Assembly (NCBI GenBank): GCA_947044405.1
Contig: CAMRHE010000054.1
Location: 1,674,001-1,738,000, forward strand
DNA length: 64,000 bases
Origin: Leptodactylus fallax
Lineage: Eukaryota; Chordata; Amphibia; Anura; Leptodactylidae
Direction: 5' to 3'
Below, piece by piece: positions 54,465-64,000 of the stretch. A program made the translations under genes and the position numbers. Numbering within the stretch: position 1 is the stretch's first letter; each line of letters begins with the position of its first letter. The notes below the pieces were generated by a model. It worked only from the letters and a program-made list of their open reading frames with translations, searched no databases and had not been told where the DNA came from.

Positions 54465-57000
54465 TATTAACCCCTTAGATACAGCAGTCAATAGTGAATG
54501 CTACATCTAAGGTGTTTTAGCAAGGGGCTCTCTCCTGTATGCATCATAATTTATGAAGACCCCCAGGGCTGTCTATGTATAATCCAAAGATGTAGCCTAA
54601 TAAACTGCCTGTCAGAAAATGACAGGCAGTATAGTACATTGGACTACATAGGTAGTGCAATGTTTTATACAAGCAATCATAAGATTGAAAGTAAAATTTC
54701 CCTATAAGGACTAAAAATAGTATTATTATTAGTAGTATTTATTTAACACTCAGCATCGCAATAGTACGGTGCTGTAGTGCCTCTGGCATTACTCCTGGCA
54801 CTTGACTGTGTCACACAGCCAGGGGCCGGGACCAGCCACCAGAGTCGAAAGATACTTTGGCAGATTAACCCCATGGATGCCATGATCAATAGCGATCATG
54901 GCATCCAGGGGGTTCGGAGGCAAGTTATCCCCCCCGCCACTACATTGGATTCCCTGTGATAAGATTGCTGGTCTAAGGGGTTGCCATGGCAGCCAGGAGC
55001 CTGAGCAATACATTGCACGATGGATCTGAGATCCCGGGTTCAAGTCCCCTTGTAACACATGTAAAAAAAAATAAAAAAGTTTAAAATAAAAAAATAAGCA
55101 AATAATAAAAAGTTCAGTAAACCCACCTTTACAGTTAAAAAACTTAAAACAAAAATGTTAGGGATTCCCATGTGCGTATAAGCCCTCACTATCCAAAAAT
55201 AGCATTATTTATCCCATACGGTGAGTTAATAGTGCCTTTACACACTAGCACTAATAAAAAAAAGCGATAGCAATTGGTATGTGACTAGAGATGAGCGAAT
55301 CAAAGCTGACAAAGTGTAATTTGTTACGAATTTCAGGAAATATTCGATTTGCGTCGAATCCAGATTTCCTCATGTTTCGTGGTAACGAATCACATTTTTT
55401 TCCTAAAATGGCTGCTGCACATGTTAGAACATGGGGCAAGAAACGCTGGGAACACGGGATCACCCACAATGCCATGCGTGCAGCCAATCAGCAGCCAGCC
55501 AGCCCTGTGATGTCACAGCCTTATAAATACCTTCCGCCAACTTAGGTTCAGGCATTTTCCATTGTACTTAGTACAGGGAGAGATGTCAGCAGGCGCTAGG
55601 GAAAGTGGTAGAAAAATCAAAACTCTGTTATAAAGCAGTTATCTGTTCATTTACTCATTTGATCTAACAGTATGTCAAACAGAGAAGCAACAGGCCCTGT
55701 ACAGGTGAGGGGCACATGCACATGTTGCAGCAGAGAGTCAGTTCAAGAGGCCTGAGCTTTCAGTGTCAACTAGCGGTCGTGTCTTGACCAGCAACCCATC
55801 GGTTCTAGAATGCTTCACTCGGTCATCCACTTCATCCCAAGTCACATCAGAAACCCCCAGCCAAGAGTCGGTGGGTTCGTCAGACACAACCCTTAGTTGG
55901 CATGGCCTGGCAGCAGGACCTGTGCCCTCACCTGTCCTCAACCTGCCTCTGTCCTTTTCTGTTCCCTCAGTCAGAGAAGTACTCTATGCTGTGGGCTCCG
56001 ATCCACTATAAAGTGAGGACGAGCTTATAGAGAACAGTCAGCAGCTACTGCCCAGCAAAGCAGGAACTTACTGCTGACACCCTCTCCACTCTGTCAGGGG
56101 GGCTCTACTTGTATAGGCTTTTAATAGAACAGGTTCTGTAGACATCTATGTGGAATCAGCAGACAACAGTGTAAAAGGAGTATGCTCTTTCACTCTACAG
56201 TAGGATCTTGGGCCTCTGCATGGTTCTTTATACCTGGCACTAACATCAACCTTTAAGGCTGAATTCACACTTGAGTTAGTTGGTCAGTTTTGGCCCCGTA
56301 ACTGGCCAAATAAGTGAAGTCTGCAGTGGTTCTAAGAGCGACGTCTGTCATGTGTGTGTGTCATACTGACTCATAGTATTGTTTCACTACTGCAGCAGAC
56401 TCCCCATGCGTGTTACTGCAAGGCACAGTTTTCTACACCACTATACAGGCTCTCTACAGCCAGGAAACAGCTGTTTTTTAAAGCGATTTGCCGCAAATTA
56501 ATTCCGATCAAATCGAATCCTTTGGGAAAATTTGGCGAAGCGGTTGAATTGAATTTTTGAAAAATTCGCTCATCTCTATATGTGACAATAAAAAATGCAA
56601 AGCATGGTTTGGTCATCAAGGCTTAAAACAGGCCAGTCAATAAAGGGCTAATAAGTCTCATAACCAAGCTTCCAAAAAACTACCACAATCTAACAAAAAT
56701 GCTGTGCAGGATAATATTATAAACAGTTAAAAAAATAACTTTTCAATTTTTAACAATGCGTTGCTTGGCAACAAAAAGAACTCTTGCAATGTGTTGGTAA
56801 AATGATTTTTTAAAAATGTAGCCAAATGTTATTCCATAAATATTTTAGAAACTGATGAATAAAACACCATTGTTTTATCATTCTCCTTTCTCTGTATTAT
56901 TGAATCTGGGATTTTAAGTGTTTCATACTTTGGTCTGCTTAGACTAAACAATATATCTGGAAACCTGAAAGACTGGACAATATTGTACAAAACATCCCCT
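54465..57000 (+). repeat. Dispersed AT-rich repeat, family R, copy 6, split by hAT
   Basis: TTAACCCC and the palindrome ATGCCATGATCAATAGCGAT (54880), the B-box-like GGTTCAAGTCCCC (55038), an A/T tract, and GGATTCCCATGTGCGTATAA (55163) follow the family order. The hAT element at 55286-56578 interrupts it. Beyond the hAT element ATGCAAAGCATGGTTTGGTC continues the repeat. Confidence 0.6.
55286..56578 (+). mobile_element. Non-autonomous hAT element, 1293 bp, 8-bp duplication
   Basis: TAGAGATGAGCGAAT at the left and ATTCGCTCATCTCTA at the right are perfect inverted ends. TATGTGAC occurs at 55278-55285 and 56579-56586, a perfect 8-bp target duplication, diagnostic for hAT. A frame at 55763-56011 (STSSQVTSETPSQESVGSSD, then SVREVLYAVGSDPL) and the following acidic YSEDELIENSQQLLPS look like the N-terminus of an element protein. 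The transposase catalytic region is absent. It may depend on an hAT enzyme such as the one decayed at 1-2 kb, but that link is a guess. Confidence 0.88.
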
Positions 57001-57873
57001 AATCTTATTTATGTATGCTGTAAAACAATAAATTATGAACAATGCATAATGGAGCAGCATATTTCCAAGATCTTCATTGCAAGAATGGACAGCTAAGTCA
57101 CACACTTCATGAATATGATAGTGTTAAGTACATATACAAAGTATGTAAAATTCTTTCTGGTGTTAAAAAAAAACAAAAAACTCTTCTTATAGTTGTTAAT
57201 GTATATAGTGATTTCAAGCTTTTATCTACTTTCACACATTGACTTGAAAAGTTTTATATATGATTAAATTATACAGGTGAAGTGATTTTTGCTCTTGTCT
57301 AAGGCATGTGAATGTGTTACATCAGTAACTGTATTTACTTTGTCTCATAAAAGAGACCTACACTTGCTTGCATGGTATTTGTTATGATTGTAGATGCAAG
57401 GCAACAATAAAAGCAATAGCAGGAGATTGGCTATTTAAAAGTAGCACAATTCTGCAAGCCGATACCGATCCCCAGACAAGAGCTCGCCACGAGGCCAGAT
57501 GGACTTGCGTCGTATCTGGGAATCTGAATTGTCACCAGACAGAGAGATATGCCAATAATAAATGCACTGCTGCAGAAACCAACACAATCCACTAAAACCT
57601 ACTCAGTGGCATGGAGACAAGAGAAGTCATACAAGCACAGGTCAAATCCAGGAGAGAACATAATATACAAAACCAGGGTTTAAAACAGTATCTGGAGAAC
57701 AAGCTAAGGGTCACAAATTCAAACGAGCGCTTCAAAGCAGAATCAGGAGGTAAAAAGAGAATTCAGGAGACAAGCCAGAGGTCATTAAACAAACAGGTAT
57801 ACACAGAATAATATGGAGAGCCAAACTAGGAAGCAAAGTAATTAGTCACCCTTGTGTCAGGAGAGCGATGTCT
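57001..57873. other. Unclassified stretch
   Basis: AT-rich to 57360, then purine-rich (57600-57850, for example CAGGTCAAATCCAGGAGAGA) in a manner that recalls antisense LTR sequence. No ends found. Two short frames (57368-57595, 57611-57811) lack motifs. Confidence 0.4.
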
Positions 57874-57875
57874 TA

Positions 57876-59191
57876 CAGTGGGGAAAAAAGTATTTAGTCA
57901 GCCACGAATTGTGCAAGTTCTCCCACTTAAAAAGATGAGAGAGGCCTGTAATTGACATCATAGATAGACCTCAACTATGAGAGACAAAATGAGAAAACAA
58001 GTCCAGAAAATCACATTGTCTGATTTCTTTAAGAATTTATTTGCAAATTATGGTGGAAAATAAGTATTTGGCCAATAACAAAAGTTCATCTCAATACTTT
58101 GTTATATATCCTTTGTTGGCAATGACAGAGGTCAAACATTTTCTGTAAGTCTTCACAAGGTTGGCACTCACTGTTGCTGGTATGTTGGCCCATTCCTCCA
58201 TGCAGATCTCCTCTAGAGCAGTGATGTTTTGGGGCTGTCGCTGGGCAACACGGACTTTCAACTCCCTCCAAAGGTTTTCTATGGGGTTGAGATGTGGAGA
58301 CTGGCTAGGCCACTCCAAGACCTTGAAATGCTTCTTACGAAGCCACTCCTTCATTGCCCTGGCGGTGTGCTTGGGATCATTGTCATGCTGAAAGACCCAG
58401 CCACGTTTCATCTTCAATGCCCTTGCTGATGGAAGGAGGTTTGCACTCAAAATCACACGATACATGGCCCCATTCATTCTTTCATGTACATGGATCAGTC
58501 GTCCAGGTCCCTTTGCAGAGAAACAGCCCCAAAGCATGATGTTGCCACCCCCATGCTTTACAGTAGGTATGGTGTTCTTTGGATGCAACTCAGCATTCAC
58601 TCTCCTCCAAACAGGACGAGTTGTGTTTCTACCAAAGAGTTCTACTTTGGTTTCATCTGACCATATGACATTCTCCCAATACTGTTCTGGAACATCCAAA
58701 TGCTCTCTAGCAAACTTCAGACGGGCCCGGATATGTACTGGCTTAAGCAGGGGGACACGTCTGGCACTGCAGGATCTGAGTCCCTGGCAGCATGTTGTGT
58801 TACTGACAGTAGCCTTTGTTACGTTAGTCCCAGCTTTCTGCAGGTCATTCACTAGGTCCCCCTATGTGGTTCTGGGATTTTTGCTCACTGTTCTTGTGAT
58901 CATTTTGACCCCACGGGGTGAGATCTTGCGTGGAGCCCCTGATCGAGGGAGATTGTATGTCTTTCATTTTCTAATTATTGCTCCCACAGTTGATTTCTTC
59001 ACACCAAACTGCTTGCCTATTGCAGATTCAGTCTTCCCAGCCTGGTGCAGGTCTACAATTTTGTTTCTGGTGTCCTTCCACAGTTCTTTGGTCTTCACCA
59101 TAGTGGAGTTTGGAGTGTGACTTTTTGAGGTTGTGGACAGGTGGAAGAACTTGTACAATTGGTGGCTGACTAAATACTTTTTTCCCCACTG
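57876..59191 (-). mobile_element. Tc1-like element, same family as 45.5-51.2 kb, right end shortened
   Basis: CAGTGGGGAAAAAAGTATTT at the left and its inverse ending TTTTCCCCACTG at 59191 are flanked by TA (57874-57875; 59192-59193). The left terminal repeat is over 200 bp. On the right most of it is deleted, leaving about 40 bp, which explains the total of 1316 bp. The order of the rest is intact and serves as a reference for the copy split by the 4-kb insertion. Confidence 0.9.
58091..59101 (-). pseudogene. Tc1-like transposase (DD34E), nearly complete but frameshifted
   Basis: The ATG at 59101-59099 opens [20 protein letters not shown] and [17 protein letters not shown], the first helix-turn-helix. 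The frame is lost near 58964, and the linker region is damaged (58870-58960). From 58852 a 253-codon frame covers the rest: second DNA-binding half, [16 protein letters not shown] (first Asp), [34 protein letters not shown] (second Asp) and [17 protein letters not shown] (Glu), with 34 residues between the last two. The usual SPDLNP reads SPHLNP. It ends ANKGYITKY. Only the N-terminal third is broken, so this copy decayed relatively recently. Confidence 0.87.
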
Positions 59192-59193
59192 TA

Positions 59194-59689
59194 TATAGTC
59201 CTCCTCAGCTGCTAACTGGACCAAGCCAGGAAGCCTCTGAAACTGCAAAAGTTTTCCAGGTGGGCATGGTAATATTTAAGGTGCAGTAGCCAAAAAAAGA
59301 ATACTGACAGTATTCAGTAGGTTTTTGATTCTAACCTTTATCAGCCACAGAACACATGGACCAATTGCAGTTTTGGTATAAATCTCTGCAAAATTATTTC
59401 ACTAGGGAACACGGGAATTCTTCTACTAAATAAAATAGAAAACAAAATAAAAACTAAAATGCAGAAATTATTCACAGTTATTAGGAAAAATTATACTTTA
59501 TGCCAAATTGACACTCTAAAATGACATAAAAGACACCTCTAAACTATTTTTTTTTTTTCATAGAAACGTGCCTCTTTTCAGATCAGTAGAAGACATTCTA
59601 AAATGCATGCGTACATACTGGTATAGAATTCTAATGAAAAGGCCAAGGTAATAAAAACTTTTGTAACATGTCATTCTGAAGGACTTGAT
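59194..59689. other. Unclassified AT-rich stretch
   Basis: No gene or repeat end recognised between the Tc1 element and the next family R copy. Confidence 0.4.
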
Positions 59690-60460
59690 TGTACTGTGTT
59701 TCTCCAAAATTAAACCCTACCCCGAAAATAAGCCCTAACTAGATTTTCCAGGTTTTTTGGAGTAGGCTTGAAATATAAGCCCTACTTCAAAAATAAGCCC
59801 TAGCTAGTTTAATTGCAGGCATTGTTGAGTGGGACCACCTCTCCTTCCCCCCAAATTAGCACAACTGCCATAGCTACTGTACCGGGTTTCTGCTGTAATG
59901 TACAGCAGAGACCCAGAGCTAATGCCCGCCATCAGAGTCCACTCTGATGGCAGGCATTGTTGAATGTGACCCCCCCCCCCCCCCGAAGTTTTGCAACTGC
60001 CCGGGGGCGAGTCCATGAACCCTCCACACCCACCCCAAAGTAGAACAACTGTTCCCACCTGCCCTGTACCTTTGAGCAGGTGGGTTAATAGTAAAAAAAA
60101 AAAATAAAATGAAAAAGTTAAAAAATATAAAAAAAACAATAAAAGTTCAAGTCCCCCCCACTTTCACTAGAATACATATAAAACTAAAAAAATTACTGTG
60201 AAACACATACACATTAGGTATCCCTGTGTCCAAAAACACCCAGTCTACAAACTTATAAAAATATTTTTCCTCTATGGTGAAGACCATAGAGGACAAAAAA
60301 AAAAATCAAAAGTGCCGAACTGCTGTTTTTTCGCTGCTTCGCCTTTGATAAAAATTGAAATAAAAAGTGATCAAATGTGTGACTGTTGTTCATGGAAAAA
60401 AATTAAGACCTACCCCGAAAATTAGCCCTTATGTGGGGAGAGTAAAGTTGTCACAGTACA
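59690..60460 (+). repeat. Family R copy 7, bracketed by CCCCGAAAAT..AGCCCT words
   Basis: TACCCCGAAAATAAGCCCT at 59718 and TACCCCGAAAATTAGCCCTT at 60412 bracket family R material: an A/T tract, AAAGTTCAAGTCCCCCC, ATTAGGTATCCCTGTGTCC, and ATAAAAAGTGATCAAATGTG. CCCTGTGTCC replaces the usual CCCATGTGC. A C-run lies at 59972-59983. Confidence 0.55.
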
Positions 60461-60619
60461 TTCAATGCATTGGATTAACATTGTTACTCATATAGATGAT
60501 GATCCCCAGCTACCCGTGCTTATGCTTTGACTCTTGATCACTTGACTTAATCCGCTATACTCTACGTAGAAACAGGTGTAGATTGGAGCCGATGAGGACA
60601 GAGACTTTTGGCATTCTAC
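60461..60619. other. No recognisable feature
   Basis: Short spacer before the L2-like LINE. Confidence 0.4.
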
Positions 60620-60624
60620 AGCAC

Positions 60625-60661
<37 letters not shown>

Positions 60662-63000
60662 TTTATTTATGTAGCATCAACATATTCTGTAGCACTTTAC
60701 AAATCAGAGGACACATGAGACATTACAATTTGACAAAGAAATAAACATATCAAACAATAGGAGTGAGGGCCCTGCTCGCAAGAGCTTACATTCTATGAGG
60801 AGGAGATAGGGGGACACAAGAGGTAAGAGGGCTTGTTTGCTACAATGGTCCAGACATCTTTTAATAGAAAAGGTTGTGTAACTGAAGCTGTATGAACCCG
60901 TCACCAGCCAGTATCTGTGAATAAACTAAGCGCAGTGTAACTTCTAGATGGAGGGGCCAGGATCTGAGGAACAGAGGAGGAAGGATAAAAGGAATTATTG
61001 TTCTGCACCTCCGCACACTACACTGTGATCAGGTCACGTGATAAGCCTGACCAAACAGATGTGATTTTAGGGCAGTTTTGAAGCTGCTGTAGTTGGGGGT
61101 TAATCGGATTGTCTGGGGTAAAGCGTTCCAGAGCACCGGTACAGCTCAAGAAAAGTCTTGGAGACGGGAGTGGGATGTTCTGATAACAGAGTATACAAGT
61201 CTAAGGTCATTGACAGAACGGAGAGGATGGTTAGGACAGTAGACAGTGATGAGAGAGGAGATATAGGGGGGGCGCAATGCTATGGATGGATTTGTGGGTC
61301 AGTGTGATAATTTTATATTGTATTCTGTGATGGATGGACAACCAATACATCGACTGACACTAGGTAGATGCGTCTGTGTACCGGTTTGACAGAAAGATGA
61401 GTCTGGCGGCTGCATTCAGGACAGATTGTAGTGGGGAGAATTTAGTAAGAGGAAGCCCAATTAGAAGAGAATTGCAATAATGAAGACAAGAGAGAATTAG
61501 AGCGACAATGAGGGTTTTTGATGTTTCCACGGTGAGAAAAAGGCAAATTCTAGAGATGTTTTTAAGGTGCAGGTGGCAAGAGTGTGCAAGTGTCTGAATA
61601 TGTGGGGCAAAGGTGAGATATGAATCAAATACAACCCACAGACAGCGGGCATGCCGCCTTGGGGTAATAGTATGGCCACAGACAGAAATGGAGATATCAG
61701 GGTTAGGTCGGTTATTAGATGGTGGGAACACAAGAAGTTCAGTTTTTGAAAGATTCAGTTTCAGATAAAGAGAAGACATGATGTTAGAGACAGCAGAGAG
61801 ACCGGTGTTCTGTAGCAGTGCAGGGGTGATGTCACAGGATGAGGTGTATAGTTGGGTATCATGTGCATAAAGATGGTATTGAAAGCAAAATTTGCTAATG
61901 GTTTGTCCAACTGGGGCTGTGTACAGAGAGAAGAGGAGGGGACCTGGGACCGAGCCTTGAGGAACCCCAACTGCAAGGGGCAGAGGAGAAGAAATAGTAC
62001 CAGCAAATGATACACTAAATGAGCGGAGATAGGAAGAAAACAAAGAGAGAGCGGTATCCCTGAGGCCAATAGAGTGGAGCATAGTGAGGAGGAGTTGGTG
62101 GTCTACAGTGTCAAATGCTGCTGAGAGATCCAGAAGAATAAGTAGTGAATAGTTCCCTTTAGATTTAGCAGTCAAGAGATCATTGGAGACCTTTGTGAGG
62201 GCCGTTTCTGTAGAGTGTAGTGCATGAAAACCTGATTGCAAGAGGTCCATAAGAGAGTTAGCAGAGAGATAGCAGATTAGGCAGGAGTAGACCAAGTGTT
62301 CTAGGAGTTTAGAGATGAAGGGGAGGTTAGAGACAGGTCAGTAGTTAGCAGCACAGGATGGGTCAAGGGAGGGTTTTTTCAGTAGAGGGGTTATGACAGC
62401 ATGCTTGAAGGAGGAGGGAAAGATTCCAGAAGAAAGAGAGAGGTTAAAAATTTTAGTAAGGCGAGTTATAACAGTATCGGACAGAGACCGGAGGAAGTGT
62501 GACGGGATAGGATCACTTGTGTAAGTAGTGGGGCGAGAAGAAGAAAGGAGCTGGGAGACTTCATCTTCTGTTACTGGGTCAAGTAATGAGAGTTCACAAT
62601 GAGGACTAAGGGAGGCAAGGGGATTGATGCTGCTTGGAGATTGGTTTATTTCCTGTCAGATGTTGTTGATTTTGTCTTTAAAGTATGTGGCCATGTTTTG
62701 AGCACTGAGGTCTGGGACAGGTACCCGCACCTTTGGTGTGAGGAGGAAATGAAAGGTGTCAAAGAGTCGTTTAGGGTTATTGGAGAGAGAAGAGATGAGA
62801 GAGATGAAGTAAGCTTGTTTGGCGATGTGAAGGTCAGAGTTATAGACTTTGAGCATAAACTTGAAGTGAAGAAAATCTGCAGATGTGTGAGATTTTCGCC
62901 ATAGACATTCGGCACATCTTGAGCATTGCTGAAGAAAATGTGTTTGAGGATTCTGCAGCACTCTGCAAATCTAATAATTGGGGTGCAGTGGACCCTTGTC
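60620..63000 (-). mobile_element. L2-like LINE, 5'-truncated, with ATT tail
   Basis: The 3' end (left side in plus coordinates) is an (AAT)n tract at 60626-60661, the tail type of L2-clade LINEs. It is followed on the minus strand by a 3' UTR holding CTTACAAGAGC...GCTCGCAAGAGCTTACATT-type words. The coding part runs from about 62961 to 61000. The endonuclease domain and ORF1 are missing. The SINE at 41041 and the short tail at 5836 end in the same kind of sequence, so they were probably moved by this class of enzyme. Confidence 0.82.
61000..62961 (-). pseudogene. L2-like LINE ORF2: reverse transcriptase, damaged active site
   Basis: The upstream part (62961-62656) gives AKQAYFISLISSLSNNPKRL and ALPVPDL-like linker sequence, in broken frames. 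The longest frame (62295-61360, 311 codons) has the RT blocks in order: [40 protein letters not shown] with one catalytic Asp, [20 protein letters not shown], then [12 protein letters not shown], where the catalytic Y-A-D-D reads [43 protein letters not shown] follow. After a stop at 61360 the C-terminal tail continues (VNDLRLVYSVIRTSHSRLQD near 61200; ALKSHLFGQAYHVT near 61050). With the Asp-to-His change and the stops the enzyme is dead. Confidence 0.88.
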
Positions 63001-64000
63001 TATATGAAAGTTCATAAGAATGTTCATCCACTGCAGTGATTGCACTGTGACAACTTTACTTTCGTCACATACCTCCTTTTAAAGGGGTGTTTCAGTACAT
63101 TTTTAACATATAGGGAGGCAGAGCTCTAGTAAAGAGGCAGAGCTTAAGATGTATGAGTCAGCCCCACCCTAAGTCAGATCAGTTAGAGAAGATGAGTCTG
63201 TATTAGGAAATGTATGTAGAGGAAGCTTTGGACATTGCAGGAAAGGAGTTAAAGATTTGCACCCCGCTGTCTGGAATTGAATTTCAAGTAACATATTGAG
63301 AAGGCTATGGAAAATAAGGTGAAATTTGGGAACTTGCTCCAGCCCATAACAGAGAATTGCCTGTAGTTGGCTACTAAGATTGTATGCTTCCAACTACACT
63401 GGAAGTGTATTACACTCTAACACAAAGAACACCCCACCTTCCACCAGCCAGAAGATACTCCTTAGGGTGGGCTCAAGGGAGCAACCACTATCATCCTTAG
63501 TCTAATCCCCTCCTCACTGTACCTGCCCTATGAGTGAGAGAGGTTTGTTGGAGAAGGTCACAGCCACCATAGTGAACACCATAAAAAGTTTTGATTCAGA
63601 GAATAACCACCTCCATCCTGTCCTGAAAAATACTAACTCTACAGAAAGAGCTTGCATTGTGTGGATTTATCATTGAATTTAGCATGAATACTAATGGTGA
63701 TCTCTGCTAGTGATGGCTGCAAGTAGAGAAAATTAGTAATTTAAGAGAGTTAACCAACTTTATAAAATTGATGCCCAGTCCTTAAAATAGCCCACCAATT
63801 TTAGACTGGTGGGAATCCAACTTTCATTACCCCTGAGAATCAGCTGTTTAAAGCGGTTGCTGGTGCTCATGAGCGCTGTGGCCTCTTCAGTGTTCAAACT
63901 GGACTTCTATCCTCAAAACACTGCACCTTTTCATAGTAGATATTCTAGTTATTGCAGCATTTGAATGTGACACTGACCTTAAGGCTAGAGCTCCACATAG
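63001..64000. other. Unclassified right edge
   Basis: No gene recognised. A minus-strand 74-codon frame (63393-63169) has no known motif. The segment could hold old repeats too decayed to see by eye. Confidence 0.4.

Noticed and set aside
58464..59120. 218-codon plus-strand frame
   Set aside because: It is the antisense of a Tc1 transposase gene whose family motifs are clear on the minus strand.

Overview
The window looks like gene-poor, transposon-dense chromosomal DNA from a vertebrate, most likely an anuran amphibian. I infer this from the mix of repeats: many Tc1/mariner copies, hAT elements, Ty3/Gypsy LTR elements, L2-, CR1- and L1-type LINEs, a tRNA-derived SINE and long AT-rich dispersed repeats of a kind I associate with frogs. 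The species cannot be told from sequence alone. I see no convincing host gene, RNA gene, operon or CRISPR array. Almost every supported coding region belongs to a mobile element.

Layout. At 1-2 kb there is a decayed minus-strand hAT transposase with a BED-type finger. At 6.2-7.8 kb an L1-like LINE 3' end holds a second LINE insertion flanked by a 17-bp duplication. At 9.9-14.1 kb an L1-like endonuclease region was split by a foldback element (16-bp duplication), which was itself split by a Sushi-like Gypsy element (5-bp duplication). At 15.7-25.1 kb a Tc1 element carries both a young, nearly complete Gypsy element (16354-23532, 983-bp LTRs) and a solo LTR (24314-24983).

From 25.6 to 31 kb come a CR1-like LINE fragment, a 602-bp TTAA-flanked foldback element and two Tc1 remnants. 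At 34.9-37.4 kb two Tc1 elements lie end to end and share one TA dinucleotide. The second (35802-37368) has good terminal repeats and an intact 349-codon transposase of DD35E type. From 38 to 45.4 kb are dispersed repeats, a broken solo LTR, and an L1-like LINE remnant with a tRNA-derived SINE inside it. At 45.5-51.2 kb a Tc1 element is split cleanly by 4.06 kb of unidentified DNA. From 51.7 to 64 kb are an L2-like LINE with a second foldback copy in it, a non-autonomous hAT element with a perfect 8-bp duplication, another Tc1 copy, and a minus-strand L2-like reverse transcriptase with a damaged catalytic motif.

The only genes that could work together belong to the Gypsy element (gag, protease, RT, RNase H, integrase) and to the DD35E Tc1 element (transposase acting on its own ends). 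The Gypsy element has a tRNA-Ser primer site, a TATA-like box and a candidate -1 frameshift site, but also one stop codon in gag and one extra A in pol. The other families survive as fossils or as non-autonomous copies.
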